From contig JAALGY010000021.1 in assembly GCA_032358165.1 (NCBI GenBank), forward strand, positions 930,001 through 994,000: a stretch of 64,000 nucleotides of DNA. The letters run 5' to 3'. The position numbers and the translations under genes were made by a program. Origin of the DNA: Diplosphaera chodatii. Lineage: Eukaryota > Chlorophyta > Trebouxiophyceae > Prasiolales > Stichococcaceae. Under the pieces are notes generated by a model that saw only the letters and a program-made list of their open reading frames with translations, was not told where the DNA came from and made no database searches. This document shows, piece after piece, positions 11,366 through 22,670 of the stretch (position 1 is its first letter; each line of letters opens with the position of its first letter).

Positions 11366-14300
11366 ATGTGGCAGGCCAGGTACGGCGGCATGCGGGCTGA
11401 AACCGCACCGCTGCTGGTTGCAACTGAGCCCGAAGGTTGTTCATGGCAGGTGAGGAGACTGATTTGCATACACTTTTAGTCTGACTCAGCGCTAGCAGAT
11501 CTACACTGCAGCCAGTTTGGACAAGCTCCATGCATGTGCTGCAGGCGCCTCTCGACCGCCCAGCTGCGATGCCGCAACGCCACAGCAAGTCTGGACCACA
11601 GCATGGCGAAGCAAGCGGCCATTCTTGCCTTCCCCAGGGCACCTTGGACGCGGTGCTGCGGCGGCAGCTGCCGGCGCTGCTGCGAGTGGCGCGACCAGTT
11701 CATGCAGCGACGCTGGCGGCCCTTTCCATTGTGGAAGCATACGTTGTATCTCGCAGTGAGCTCTGTGGATGTGGACCTGATTGGTGCAGCAGTGCACGTG
11801 TTCGGCAAGCTGCGAATTTCGAAGACAAGGGAGCATGCATTTGCGTAGGTGGCACAGTCGCTGGCTCGTTCTACAGGGTGCTTGTGGACCATGAGGCAGC
11901 TGGGCTGTGGCGTACTGTGCGCATGGCAGCGGCGCTCTACACTCTGACGTCCTGCATACAGGGCGTCATCCGGTGGCTGTCAGAGCTCGTCGCTGCCAGG
12001 CATGCTGCACTGATGTGCCGTGAACATTGACATCCAGGCAGGACTTGCTCGGCTATCATACACTGTCCATGCAACGGCTGCACGACCAGTGCAAGCTTCA
12101 GGATCATCACTGGTGTGTGCAGTGCACGCTCTGCCGTGGGCTCATGGCTGCATTCCAAGTACTGCTGCGGCGCGTCATTTGCGCAGCTGCCCAGCGAGCT
12201 TGACAACCCGGACCAGCGCATGGCTGCGGACGTGGGTCGCTGGGCAGAGGAGCTGGGGCAGCTGTCGACGGTGTTTGCAGCTGCGCCCCTCAAGGCACGT
12301 GTGAAGCACTTGGACCGCGCAGCTCACCTGCCACATGTATGCTGCTGGTGGTCACATGCATGCACTCAACTGCTGAACAATGCCTACGCTGCACGCCCGC
12401 AACAGGTGCTGTTCTACACCCACTGGATGGCGCACCTGACATCCGCCTCGGCTGTCGGCCTTGTGTACCTGTTCTTTGTTGTCAGCGTCGTCCTGCAGAG
12501 GTGCGCACGCTTGGCGGGAGCGCCTCTGGCGCCGTGTGTGCTGCGCAGCGCTCGGCCATGCCCTGTCACCCATGAGTTATAGTGCGGCACAGGGCGCTCC
12601 TGGAACCGATAGCAGCTGCAGTGTTCCAGCAAGAGCGCCTGGAAGGTGACCTAAGGAGTGCACATGCACGAGTGCGTGCAGCAGCCTCGTCGATTGCCCT
12701 CAGCAGCGGCTCAAGCGCTGAGCATACAGCGCTGCAGGTACAGTATCATCGCTCCTTCCCCAAGCTGATGCGACCTTCAGTCGGAGCTGGCTGTCACTCC
12801 ACAGCCCCGCTTTTCAGGTGTTCAGTTCAGCTTCTTGAGTCACTTGCTAGCACTCTATGATACAGATTGCTGCACGTTTCTGCAGGGGCGACTGGCAGCA
12901 GCAGTTTCCAACCAGAGGCGGCTTGCAGCGTGGCACCTGCTGCAGGCAACATTGACGCAGTTTCTGGACTACGCGGGCGCCATCATTGCTTACTGCTGCA
13001 TCGGCCTGGTCATCTTTCACTGTGAGTACTGACCCCTGTATGCTGCCCTTCTCATGCCATGGGGAGCAGTGAGTGCGGTCTAAACCTTTGTGGCACAGAT
13101 ATGCAGAAACAAGTTTTCTCCTGTTGCTGCAGCTGCGTCACAACCGGCCTCTGGTGGCAAGGCAGCTGAGCGTGTGTCCAACTCCTGCTTCGCCGCGCTT
13201 ATGCTGACAAACAGCTTCAGTCAGATGATCAACGTGTCAGACCGCCTTTCGCTGCTGGCAGGCCTGACCGCCCGTATTCATCAACTCGCCGAGGTAACTA
13301 TCTTCAGCAACACTGTGGCTCGTGTGCCATGCAGCTGTCATGACTGAAGGTACGACAGAATCCATTACCGGCCACTGCAGGCACTGGACACGCTGCAGCC
13401 TGCAGAACCAGGACAGCAGCGCCCAGCCGAAACTTCCAAGCAGCTGATTAAGGGCCCCAATCCAGGTGAGCATTGTGACGCGTGGCCCCCAGTCTCGCAC
13501 AGGAAGCAAGCTGCCCGGGCAGGTCCGTGCCACCATCAGCCATCCACCCCCTTTCGACCTGCAGTGGTGGCCACGACGCTGGAGCAGCCGCACACCGTGG
13601 CGGGCCCCGGCGGCCCCCTGGAGGTGTCCATCCACAAGCTGGCACGCGATGCGCGTGTCGAGCTGGCGGCAGTGCTGCCCGATGCGCCGCACAGCCAGGG
13701 CATCCTCGCGGTGCTCACGTTCCAGTTTGCGGCAGATGGCCTGCAGAGGGCGGCAGACCCCGACGCGGTAGGCAGCCCTTTGCAGACGCCACCTGACAAG
13801 CGGTTGCAAAAGGTTAGCTGCATGATGGGATCTGAATCTGGCTGTGGTGCCTCCATGCTTGATGTAGGGTTTGTGCTGTGCAGCCTGCATGGCAGCAGGA
13901 GATGGACCGCATGCTGGCTGGCTTCGTGCATTGGACAAAAGCCATTCGGCTGGCACTAGGGGAACAGCATTTCTGGTGTGACGCCATTGACCCCCTCAAC
14001 GGCTGCCCATTGGTGAGGCACCGGTGCAGCCTGCGAGGTGGTGCCCCTCAAATGCTCGCATGCAAGGCACAACAGCAGATGGCGTGCAATCCTCCTGCGG
14101 AACAGGTGGGGTCTCGTGGGCATCGGCAATGGAGCGAGGTTGCCGCAGCAGCAGAGTTTCTGGGGTACACTCGAAGTGAAGTGGGCGCTTGCCCTGTAGT
14201 ACAGCATCCCATTCATGGTGGGCATGTGACAGGTAGTATCGCATCTAAACACCTTGTGGTGCGCAGCCTCTCCAGCAACAGCACCAAAAGCTGCAGTCTC

Positions 14301-15382
14301 CTGCATGCGCAGGCACTGCTGCCTACCCAGCGACGCTGTTCACGGATGCGCCACTTCGTATCCTGCGGCATGCCATCAGCGCTGTGGCCGCCGCCAACAG
14401 CCCATTGCCAGCTCCCTCGGCGCCACGGCCGCTGCTGAGGCTGCAGCAGCTCACCTACAGCACCGCGGGCGGCTGGCCATGTGTCGCGGGGCTCAGTCTC
14501 GACGTGCCGCCCGGGGGCGCTGTGCTGGTCGAGGGCAGGAGCGGCTGTGGCAAGAGCACGCTCGTGCGGGTGCTGGCAGGCCTGCACCCTGCTCAGAGCG
14601 GCACCTTTGATCTGCCACGCCGTGACCAGGTGCCCCGAGCGATGCCATGATGCCAGGGAACTGCTCTCGCAACCAGCGGAGACGGTGCAGGTCACCTGCT
14701 GGTCTGCTCCTCACCGCGACACCAGGAAGCCCGCAGGCATGTGCAGACAAGTGCACTGGGTGCAGGTGATGTTCCTCCCGCAGCAAGCCCTCACTGCGCC
14801 GGGCGCCACGCTATGGGACCAGCTGTCCTACGGGCGCAGCAAGCCTGCTTCCTTGCAGCAGGTTGCCGATGTGCTGCGGCAGGTGGGCCTGCAGCACCTG
14901 GAGGCGCGTGCGGGTGGCCTGAACCAGCCTGCGGAATGGTCAGGTATGACCTGCACTAGATAGCGCAGCCCTCCAGCTTCTGCATGCTCAGCGCCTGCAG
15001 TGTTGTGCGCCAGCAAACGGGTGTGCATGCCCAATGCTATCCCTGTATATGAGCCCTTTCTGTGGCTCACTCATGGACAGACCAGCTGTCGGTTGGCGAG
15101 GTGCAGCGGCTGGCAATTGCACGCTTGCTGCTGGACAAACCGCAACTGGCGGTGCTGGACGAGGCAACCAGTGCAGTGGGGTCAGACACCGCAGTGGCGC
15201 TGTACAGTGCCATCCGCGCTGCCGGCATCGCCACGCTGACGCTGGCGCAACATAGCTCTGAGCTCCGGCGGTGCCATGACCTCATTGTGACCATCCGCGC
15301 TGACGGCAGTGGAGGGTGGACAGCAGAACCACCCCATGACCAGCCCAGAGGACCTGAGATTGCTGAGATGATGCCGCTGTAA
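11366..15382 (+). CDS. ABCD4-type ABC transporter fused to an MMADHC-like cobalamin-trafficking domain
   Basis: Half-size ABC transporter with an inserted domain. Membrane domain: LPALLRVARPVHAATL (about 11665), the D-family DNPDQRMAADV block (about 12206), HWMAHLTSASAVGLVYLFFV (about 12421), FQQERLEGDL (about 12625), FLDYAGAIIAYCCIGLVIF (about 12962), and MLTNSFSQMINVSDRLSLLA (about 13201) leading to TARIHQLAE. These line up with human ABCD4, the lysosomal cobalamin exporter. Next comes an MMADHC-like domain (own entry). The NBD is complete: Walker A GRSGCGKST (about 14533), Q-loop FLPQQ, signature LSVGE (about 15086), Walker B LAVLDEAT and switch His in LAQHSS, ending at TAA. Phases agree for exons 13381-13465, 13565-13767, 13884-14012, 14106-14232, 14331-14629, 14766-14943 and 15081-15382. 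The start is less sure: ATG 11366 opens a tiny exon before a GT donor, while ATG 11530 reads straight into the first membrane exon. The predicted role is to move cobalamin from the vacuole/lysosome to the cytosol and hand it on. Confidence 0.87.
13565..14375 (+). other. MMADHC (CblD)-like domain inserted in the ABCD4 linker
   Basis: Four exons between the ABCD4 membrane domain and NBD. They encode ARVELAAVLPDAPHSQGILA, LTFQFAADGLQ, then FVHWTKAIRLALGEQHFWCD followed by AIDPLNGCPL, then WSEVAAAAEFLGYTRSEVGA followed by CPVVQHPIHGGHV, and finally ATLFTDAPLR. This follows the whole C-terminal domain of MMADHC in order: the xGKLMILTVTQ strand, the GYWADFIDPSSG block, the RYRHLGF helix, the LGCCKVIRH turn and the GSIFTNA end. 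The exon 14331-14629 holds both ATLFTDAPLR and the NBD up to Walker A, so the join is within one exon. In ABC half-transporters this linker faces the cytosol, where MMADHC works. The flexible, poorly conserved N-terminus of MMADHC is missing; a Pro-rich linker (SPLPAPSAPRP) leads into the NBD. Confidence 0.82.
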
Positions 15383-15641
15383 GTGTGCCGCGAAGCCAGC
15401 CAATCGTAGTCACTGGGTTGCCAACTCGCCAGGTTCGAGCCAAGGCTCCACAGCCCGACAAAACCCTAGAGGATTGGCCAACGGGGACACCAACTGCACA
15501 CTATTGCTCCGGTCCTTCGCAAATGCAACCCTTCAATTGACTTCAAAGCAACTCGTACCGCTTGAACAGCATTAAACGTGGCACGCGGCATACCACTTCC
15601 ATTAGCTGTGTCGACCTTTCATCTTGGCTGCTCCCAGTGCG

Positions 15642-17574
15642 ATGGCCCAGAATGGCTCCGCAGACGTGCCTGGGATGCCACCGGGCGGCATCGACCTCTC
15701 AGCGCTGCACAACGTCCTGTCAGACCCTGGCATCAAGGCGCGTGCCCCGCGTGGCGCCTGTTCTGCATCGCAATTTGGGGCTACTGCGCGCACGCATGTC
15801 GCTGTGTGTGGCCCATGACGTCGAAAGATGCTGTGCCTGCTGCAGGACATGGCAGAGAAGATCGCGCAGGACCCAGCGTTTGCGCAGATGACAGCGGCGT
15901 TGCAGCAGAGCATGGGCGGCGCGCCCGGCGGTGCAGCTCCGGAGGCTGCCGCCGCCGCTGGGCCCGCAGGCTTTGACACCAGCAAGTACATGGAGGCGAT
16001 GGGCGGCGTGCTGCAAAACCCGCAGTTCATGGAGATGGCGGAGAAGCTGGGCCAGCAGATCATGCAGGTGCGGAAAAGTGGCGGTAGTTGGCACCGAACC
16101 ACACTGTGTCGGCACATGCCGCTGGCATGTAAGAAGATGGTGCCCCATGCTTTGTTGGCCGGCGCGTCGTGAGCAAAGCCTGCACGCACCAGCATTGCAC
16201 GCGACTGACGATCTGTTGTGTCTTCTGGCGTGCAGCAAGATCCAGCGATGATGCAGATGATGCAAGGCATGCAGAACCCGCAGTTCCGGGACAACATTGA
16301 GACGAAGCTGCAGCAGCTGAAGGAGGACCCTGAGCTCGCCTCCATCATGTCTGACATTGAGCAGGGCGGCCCGGCTGCCATGATGAAGTGCGCCACCCAC
16401 ATCGCATGCGGATTGCTGACTGTCGGCCTGCGTGTGCATCTCCCACCAAAGCCTGCTGTGGCTGCGAGTGCATCGGGATGCGACCCCTGCAAAGTGCACT
16501 GTGCTGTCACGTCCGCAGGTACTGGAACGACCCGGAGGTGCTGAAGAAGCTGGGCAGCGCGATGGGCGACTCGATGGAGGGGTTCCCGGGCATGGGCGCC
16601 GGCGGCCAGATGCCGCCCGGGTGGCCGGCCGCCGTGGAGAACGGCGACGCGGGCGCCGCCGCCAAGGAGGAGGCGGAGGCGGAGCAGGAGGAGCCCACGG
16701 TGCACTCCGCCGCCAGCACAGGCGCGCTGTGCTGCCGTGTGTCGTGTGCAGTGAGTGACTTACCACCACACTCGTGCGGACCGCAGAGGCTGCATGTAAG
16801 CTCGTGTCCGATCCGCCAACTTGGCTGCTACAGCACCTTGCCTCGGCTGCCTCCGGAGGGATGCCGTTGCAGTACAACCCGTGGCGTTGACTCGTTGACC
16901 CATGGCTGGTGCAGGCGACAAGGAGCAGCTGAAGGAGCTGCTGGAGGGCGGCGCGGACCGGGACGAGAAGGACGAGGAGGGCCGCACCGCCCTGCACTTC
17001 GCCTGCGGCTACGGCGAGCTCGCGTGTGCAGAGGTGAGCCGCCGCTGCGGACATTAAGCAGCGGTTGCTCGTGGTCCGCGACTGCTCATTGGGGCGTAGG
17101 GGCGTTTGTGCGGCTGCCATAACATACAATGTTGGTGTCTATCCTTCCTCCTGCTGATATGCTGACTACCTGGCGGCCCACCTGCTTGCACGGCTGTCCA
17201 GGTGCTGCTGTCCTTTGGCGCGGACGTCAACGCCTCGGACAACAACAAGAACACGGCGCTGCACTACGCTGCGGGCTATGGCCAGGACGACGGCGTCAAG
17301 CTGCTGCTCAAGCAGTGCGTGATTGTGCTGGCGGGTTCGCGGGATCTGTTACATGCGTGCACCATCATGCAGCACAGGGAGCCTGGCACGAGCACATCAT
17401 GGCTCGACAGTCTGCACCACGAGGCCCTTGCCACACTGCAGTGAGGCTGACACGGAGGCGAAGAACCTGGATGGCAAGACAGCGCTCGAGGTGGCGGAGC
17501 TCAACAAGCAGGACGGCGTTGTGGACCTGCTCAAAAAGGGGGCCGCGGGTGCCAAGCCCGCCGATGACAAGTAG
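15642..17574 (+). CDS. AKR2: AKR2-type ankyrin-repeat targeting factor
   Basis: Start at [12 protein letters not shown]. The N-terminal half has STI1-like Met/Gln-rich helices ([17 protein letters not shown] at about 15855, [20 protein letters not shown] at about 15987, [20 protein letters not shown] at about 16258). Next is the [12 protein letters not shown] segment (about 16518), an acidic Ala/Glu linker, then ankyrin repeats: [20 protein letters not shown] (about 16968), [20 protein letters not shown] with HYAAGYG (about 17202) and [14 protein letters not shown] (about 17464). It ends AKPADDK at 17574. This is the layout of plant AKR2A/B, cytosolic chaperones that bind chloroplast outer-envelope proteins and help deliver them to the plastid surface. 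Five or more introns interrupt the gene. It lies 259 bases downstream of the transporter gene on the same strand and converges with the next gene. Confidence 0.92.
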
Positions 17575-17791
17575 CGCTGCTGCCGCATGTTGTGGCAGGG
17601 CGCCCAGTGGTGCTGGCCAGAGACAGTACACTATGCAGGGCCAGCAGCTCAGCCTGTGCCAGGCGATGGACGTTATGCTGCGCCAGCCTTGTCTTTCCAG
17701 CAAATCACAGGCAATCATTGCAGCATTTGAGCACGCCGGACAGGAGCAAATCATGATGTGGTCTGTGTGCCAATCTTTCACTGTGCAAGCT

Positions 17792-18824
17792 CTACTTGGC
17801 CTTCTTCGTGCTTGCTGCTGCCGCCGGCGGCTGCCCGCTGCTGGTAGCTTTCTTGTCCTTCATGAACTGTGTGCTTGTCTTCACACACGCGAGTCGGCAG
17901 CCTAATGCCACCAGCTGGCCCAGGATGCCCAGCGCCTGAAGGTTGTAGCCTGCAGCACCACGGCATCCAATGTCAGCGTCTGGCTGATGGCTTGCTCCAA
18001 TCCATGCCGTGCGTATTGAGCTGCCACGCAAGGGGTGAGGACTCTCTGCACCTGGGGCGTCTGGTTCGGACAGGATGTCCGCCGCCTCATGCAGGCGGCG
18101 TGGGTTCAGGTTGACGATCATCTGCAGGCATCGCAATGCGCAGTGGCACAATGGTTGGAAATCGTGATGATAACGAGAGGCTTTGTGCCGAGAAGAGTAT
18201 GGTAGGCGCACAGCAATAACACGATTAAGGGAGCCTACCGCGCCCATAGATCCTGCGGCCATGAGCATCGACACCCGAAGCATCCACTCTCGCTCTCGTG
18301 TGACCCGACCATACCCCAAGCCTGCATATGTTACGGTGCATTACCTCCTGCGGTGTGCCTGATGAGCATACTCACAGCAACCCAATGTAAGCAGACCCAG
18401 CCCTCACCGATCAGGAAGCACGCCCAGGTAGAGATCTCTACAAAGCCAAGGAGCAGCTCTGGGGATGTCAGTTGTGCTAGACCTGCAGAATCATTCACCG
18501 CATCATCAACACCTCAGGTTGGTAACTACTGCAGTGAATGACAGCAACATGAGGACAACAACCCGACACCTGTCGCCTTAATGTCTCTGCTCCGCAACTG
18601 CGCCGTCAAGAAGATCACTGTGGCGGCGGTTGCCAAGTGGTTAAATAGCCGCATGGCCCTCCGCCCATTGGCCAAGCGTGTGTAGCCTGTTACACCGTCA
18701 TGCTGCCAATGTCAGGGACTTGAGACGCCCGGCTGTACAGCTGCCCAACGTATAAGGCATGACGTACGTGACTCTATGATGGTCTGTCCAGCTCCGCGCT
18801 GCGCCTGCTCTTTCAACGGCGCCA
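17792..18824 (-). CDS. Small multi-exon membrane protein, possibly PEX11-like
   Basis: Minus-strand gene built by eye. Proposed start MAPLKEQAQRGAGQTIIES at 18824, followed by a GTACGT donor. The next exon (about 18677-18570) encodes GYTRLANGRRAMRLFNHLAT and IFLTAQLRSRDIKAT. The next (about 18509-18406) encodes DAVNDSAGLAQLTSPELLLG then FVEISTWACFLI. A further exon contains MIVNLNPRRLHEAADILSEP (about 18124). The last exon encodes a hydrophobic stretch, LGILGQLVALGCRLACV, then a Lys-rich tail ending STKKAK at 17792. The R-x-x-R-L-F helix, the central hydrophobic segment and the closing G-x-L-G membrane segment recall PEX11 proteins that shape peroxisomes, but no diagnostic motif is present and the match is weak. 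If wrong, it is an unclassified small membrane protein. Exon edges between 18400 and 18130 are unresolved. Confidence 0.4.
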
Positions 18825-19640
18825 TGTTTGACAGGCGGTCCTGCTCAGCTCTGCCAACACCACAAGGGTGTCACGCGTCTTGTCGATTGTTGCGTGCTCC
18901 CACAAGGTTAATGATATCTTGCCAGCATGATAAGCACTGCACTTGCTGCGATCTGATACACGACACGGTTGACACGATATTCCGTCTGCACCACCTTGTG
19001 GATAACCCAGCAAAGCTGTGATAGTTCAGCAACGGGAACTGTTGACAGTTGGCGTGTATTGCAGGGTTTGTTTCAGCTTGACAGGCATGCGAGGCGCACC
19101 AGCAGTCGGCATTGTGATGCTGGCATGCATGGGCGCAGGCCAAGTATCACAGTCAATGCTACAGGGTGGGTGCATGTGAGACCGGAAAAGGAGATGTGGT
19201 CTGTGTTTGGGGGCACCTGCTGCTGCCCTTCAATCAAAAGGTGTTTGTGAAAGAACTGTCCGGTCAAGCACCGTATATTCGTATTGACGAGCTCAGGAGT
19301 CTCGTTGTGGCCGAGTCCATTCGGCAATGGCAACTGATGGCCAACTTGTCCTGCTGTGTTGCATGCGTCATGGTTGCCACATGCCCTGTATGGTACCCCT
19401 AGATGGTCTGCCGCCCAACGAATGCAAGCAAACAGCGCTTTCGTTGCCTTTGCAACCAATTTTGTTGCAGCAGACACAGCAGTCCCTGGTGTACAGTAGT
19501 AGCTGAACATGCACCAGAACACACACATAGTGACATCAGCACATTTGCAGCAGCCTGAAGAGAGTGCCAACTGCTGGATGCACGCATGGTGACAGGTACA
19601 ACGGTAGGAAACTTCAGAAGCAGAACCATTTCTGAATATA
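18825..19640. other. Intergenic region with no recognised gene
   Basis: About 800 bases between two minus-strand genes. It should contain the promoter of the small membrane protein and the 3' UTR of the BADH gene. I see no credible coding exon, RNA gene or repeat. Confidence 0.4.
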
Positions 19641-22387
19641 TCACAGTTTGGAAGGCGGCGGGCTGAACCAATCCCAGATCTCTGGCTTGGTGTACGTCGT
19701 CACTTGCTTCAAGCTGAGGTATGCATCCAGGCCTGCCTCGCCGAGCTCCCTGCCGAAGCCACTGTTTTTCACGCCGCCCCAGGGTGCCTGCATGTAAGCA
19801 CAACCTTGAGCCTGTTCTACTCTTGCATACACGCGTTAGGCAGACCTGTCTGCAGTGTGGAGTCATTATGAACATCGCCTACCTGGCAGAAGCATGGCTG
19901 GGCGCAGTTCTGCCACACGACGCCTGCCTCCAGGGCCGCCGCCACTCGATTACACCTCTGAAAGCAGCCAAGACACTACAAACTGTTACACACGTCGCTT
20001 TGCACGGCTGGCAAGGTGTGCAGAGAAAGGAAACAGTGGGAGCAGGCAGGCCAGCAACGGCGCAGCACGCACCTCGTGGTCGTCTGAGATGACGGCTGCG
20101 CCGAGGCCAAACTCGCTGTCGTTGGCCAGCCGCACCGCCTCCTCCTCCGTCACAAAGGTGGTGCAGGCCAGCACCGGACCAAAGATCTCCTCGTTCCAGA
20201 TGGTGTCCCGGGGCGTCGCCATGAACACCGTTGGCTGCACCCAGTAGCCCTTCGCCTTGCCTGGCACCCGCCCGCCGCCGACCAGCAGCGTGCACCCCTC
20301 CGCCTTGGCTTTCTGTTAAACACAGGGAAACTTCTTGGCACACTTGCGCATGGCTATTGCAGATCGGCCCACTGCCGCTGCATTATACGATATGCACTCG
20401 AGATTGTGCTTCACAACCTGAAGCAGCATGGCTTGGTACCTCTATGTAGCCCAGGACCTTCTCGTATTGTTGCTTGTTGACGAGCGGTCCCATCCGGGAG
20501 GTTTCACTGAATGGGTCCCCAATCTCAACCTGTGCTGCCCGCATCTGCAGGGAGCGGCACAGTATATGTTGCTTGAGATTTAAGTTTGCATCTGCAACTT
20601 GCTGACGGCAGAATGCACAGTGTTGAGGTGCATGAAACATGGGATACTTGCTTTGAGGCGGTCGAAGAACTGCTTGGCAATGGGCGCCGCCACAATGAGA
20701 CGTGACGTTGCTGTGCAGATCTGCCCAGTCGTCCAGAAGATGGAAAACTGCACACAGCATCAGCAGCAGTGTTTCGCAGCTGCACTCTCACCCACCATAG
20801 ATGCAACACCTCAGCATTGATGCAGGATACCACAAGCCGACCACGCAGCTGCCCAGGAACCTCACCATGGCCCACTCCACCGCCTTGTCAACATCCGCAT
20901 CCTCAAACACGATCAGCGCTGACTTTCCGCCAAGCTCCTGCAGTGGCACCGCCGACGGGTTTGGCTGCCTGCAAAGTAGGTTGCCTCCCAGCCGCAACGG
21001 CAGGCGGCCCAGCGTCCTGATGGGCAGCGCGGTGGACATGTCCAGGACTGTGATCAGGCAGGCACCATGCTGGCGGGCCGCAGGTTGGCGGCGGCGGCCA
21101 GATTGACGCGGCGCCCCGTCTCCACACTCCCCGTGAAGCTGATCTTGCTGACGCCCGGGTGGCCGCTGAGCGGCGCCCCAGCGTCCGCGCCCAGCCCCGT
21201 CACAATGTTCAGCACGCCTGCCGGCAGCTTGACCGCCTCTGCATGGCACCGTTGACTTTGCTGATCAACTGGTGGTCGTGTCACTGGAGGTGCTTGAAAT
21301 TGTTGAAATTGATGGCTTTCAGCAAGCCATCAGCAGCCTGCAGTTGACTTTCCACCTGCAATGGCGCCCAGCTCCAGCGAGGTGACGCTCGCGTACTCGC
21401 TGGGCTTCAGGATGACGGCATTGCCAGCCGCGAGCGCGGGCGCCACCTTCCACACCTGCAAGGGCGTGTGCATAGCACTCCTACGGTGGGTCCGCCACAA
21501 AACAGGTGCAGCACATGCAGCAATGCCGGCGTGGGGCACCGTCGAGGAGAGGAGGTGCTGAGGCAGGGCACTTACCGCCATGAGCATAGGGTAGTTCCAT
21601 GGCGAGATGCCAGCCTGCAAGAGCAGATAACAGGTAATGAAGCGCGCAACATATAGCACAGCCATGCCATCAAAGCGTCACTCCTGCCTGCCGCAGAGCG
21701 AACAGTGTGCGCGCACCACCACGCCCAGCGGCTCGCGGCGGATGGCGGACTTGAAGCCGTCCTCGCCCAGGTCCACCGGCTCCCACTGCCGCCCGTCCAG
21801 CTTCTCCGCCAGGTCCGCGTAGTAGGAGAAGCAGCTGGCCACATCGTCCTGGCCAACAACGAAGCTTTGGATATCAGCCGCATGTGTGACTGGATGCAAC
21901 TGCATACCGCGCCGCAGGGCGAAAGCCATGCAGCACAGGCGGAGGAGGCGCGCCACTCACCACGTCCCACAGCGACTCAGATATCGGCTTGCCGTTGTCG
22001 AGCGTCTCATACCTCGCCAGCGTCTCCCGCTGCTCAGTCACCTGTGCACACACCCAAGCATGCCATGGCAAGAGTCACCCTAAATTGCATGCTCCCCATG
22101 CTGCCCCACATGCCAGCACACACCATTGCGCAGCAGTCCGACTTCGTCACCTTCTCCGCAATCTTCCGCAGAAACACTGCCCTGGACGCCCCTGAAGACT
22201 TGCCCCAGGCCCCTTTGGCTGCCTGCGCCGCTGTGACTGCGGCGTCGATGTCCTGAGCTGTGGCCAGCGGGATGCTGCCGATTTTGCGCTCGTCGTGAGG
22301 ACAAATGACGTCAAACCGCCCGCCCTTGACTGGCTTGACCCACTTGCCACCGATATACAGGTCTCGTTCCGGGACTTCGTTGCCCAT
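19641..22387 (-). CDS. BADH: Betaine/aminoaldehyde dehydrogenase (ALDH10) with a peroxisomal SKL tail
   Basis: Start [19 protein letters not shown] at 22387. Introns split a full [18 protein letters not shown] block (about 22020), [14 protein letters not shown] (about 21830), [12 protein letters not shown] (about 21600), [20 protein letters not shown] (about 21450), the cofactor loop [13 protein letters not shown] (about 21150), [20 protein letters not shown] with the general-base Glu (about 20940), the catalytic Cys in [16 protein letters not shown] (about 20730), [20 protein letters not shown] (about 20190) and [16 protein letters not shown] (about 19770). The protein ends SPPPSKL, a canonical C-terminal peroxisomal signal as in rice BADH2. 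It should oxidise betaine aldehyde or related omega-aminoaldehydes with NAD+, giving glycine betaine or polyamine-derived acids, relevant to osmotic stress. All key residues are present; substrate preference cannot be read from sequence alone. Confidence 0.95.
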
Positions 22388-22670
22388 GGTTGGCCAAGTA
22401 CCTGAGGCAAATCAGCTCAGGACCGAGATGCAGCCGCGCAAGCAATCACATGCTGCAGCTGCTGATTTGTGAAAGCGTATGGGCAAATGAGTGATGCGCA
22501 GGACTTGGGGGCCTGTCGCAGTGCATCTCCTCTTCCTTGAGAACTGCACATGACTCATTTGACTGCCAGGCTGGCATGTCAGACAGCGAGCTGAGGCTGT
22601 GCCAGGTTACAGGTGACAAGATGTTGTCCTGGTCTGACCATGGCATGACCCTCAGGTCACACGCGGCGAC

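Noticed and set aside
13237..13956. A 239-codon minus-strand open frame across the MMADHC insert
   Set aside because: It is antisense to exons with agreeing phases and clear family motifs.
13565..14375. MMADHC as a separate gene nested in an ABCD4 intron
   Set aside because: The 3' end shares one exon with the ATPase domain and all phases match. It has no start, stop or promoter of its own.
15425..15460. A tRNA-like T-arm (GGTTCGAGCC) after the transporter gene
   Set aside because: No matching A box or acceptor stem in the surrounding bases.
15602..17129. Long minus-strand open frames (over 360 and 460 codons) across the AKR2 gene
   Set aside because: They are antisense to well-supported AKR2 exons, have odd composition and match nothing. 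GC-rich coding DNA often gives such shadows.
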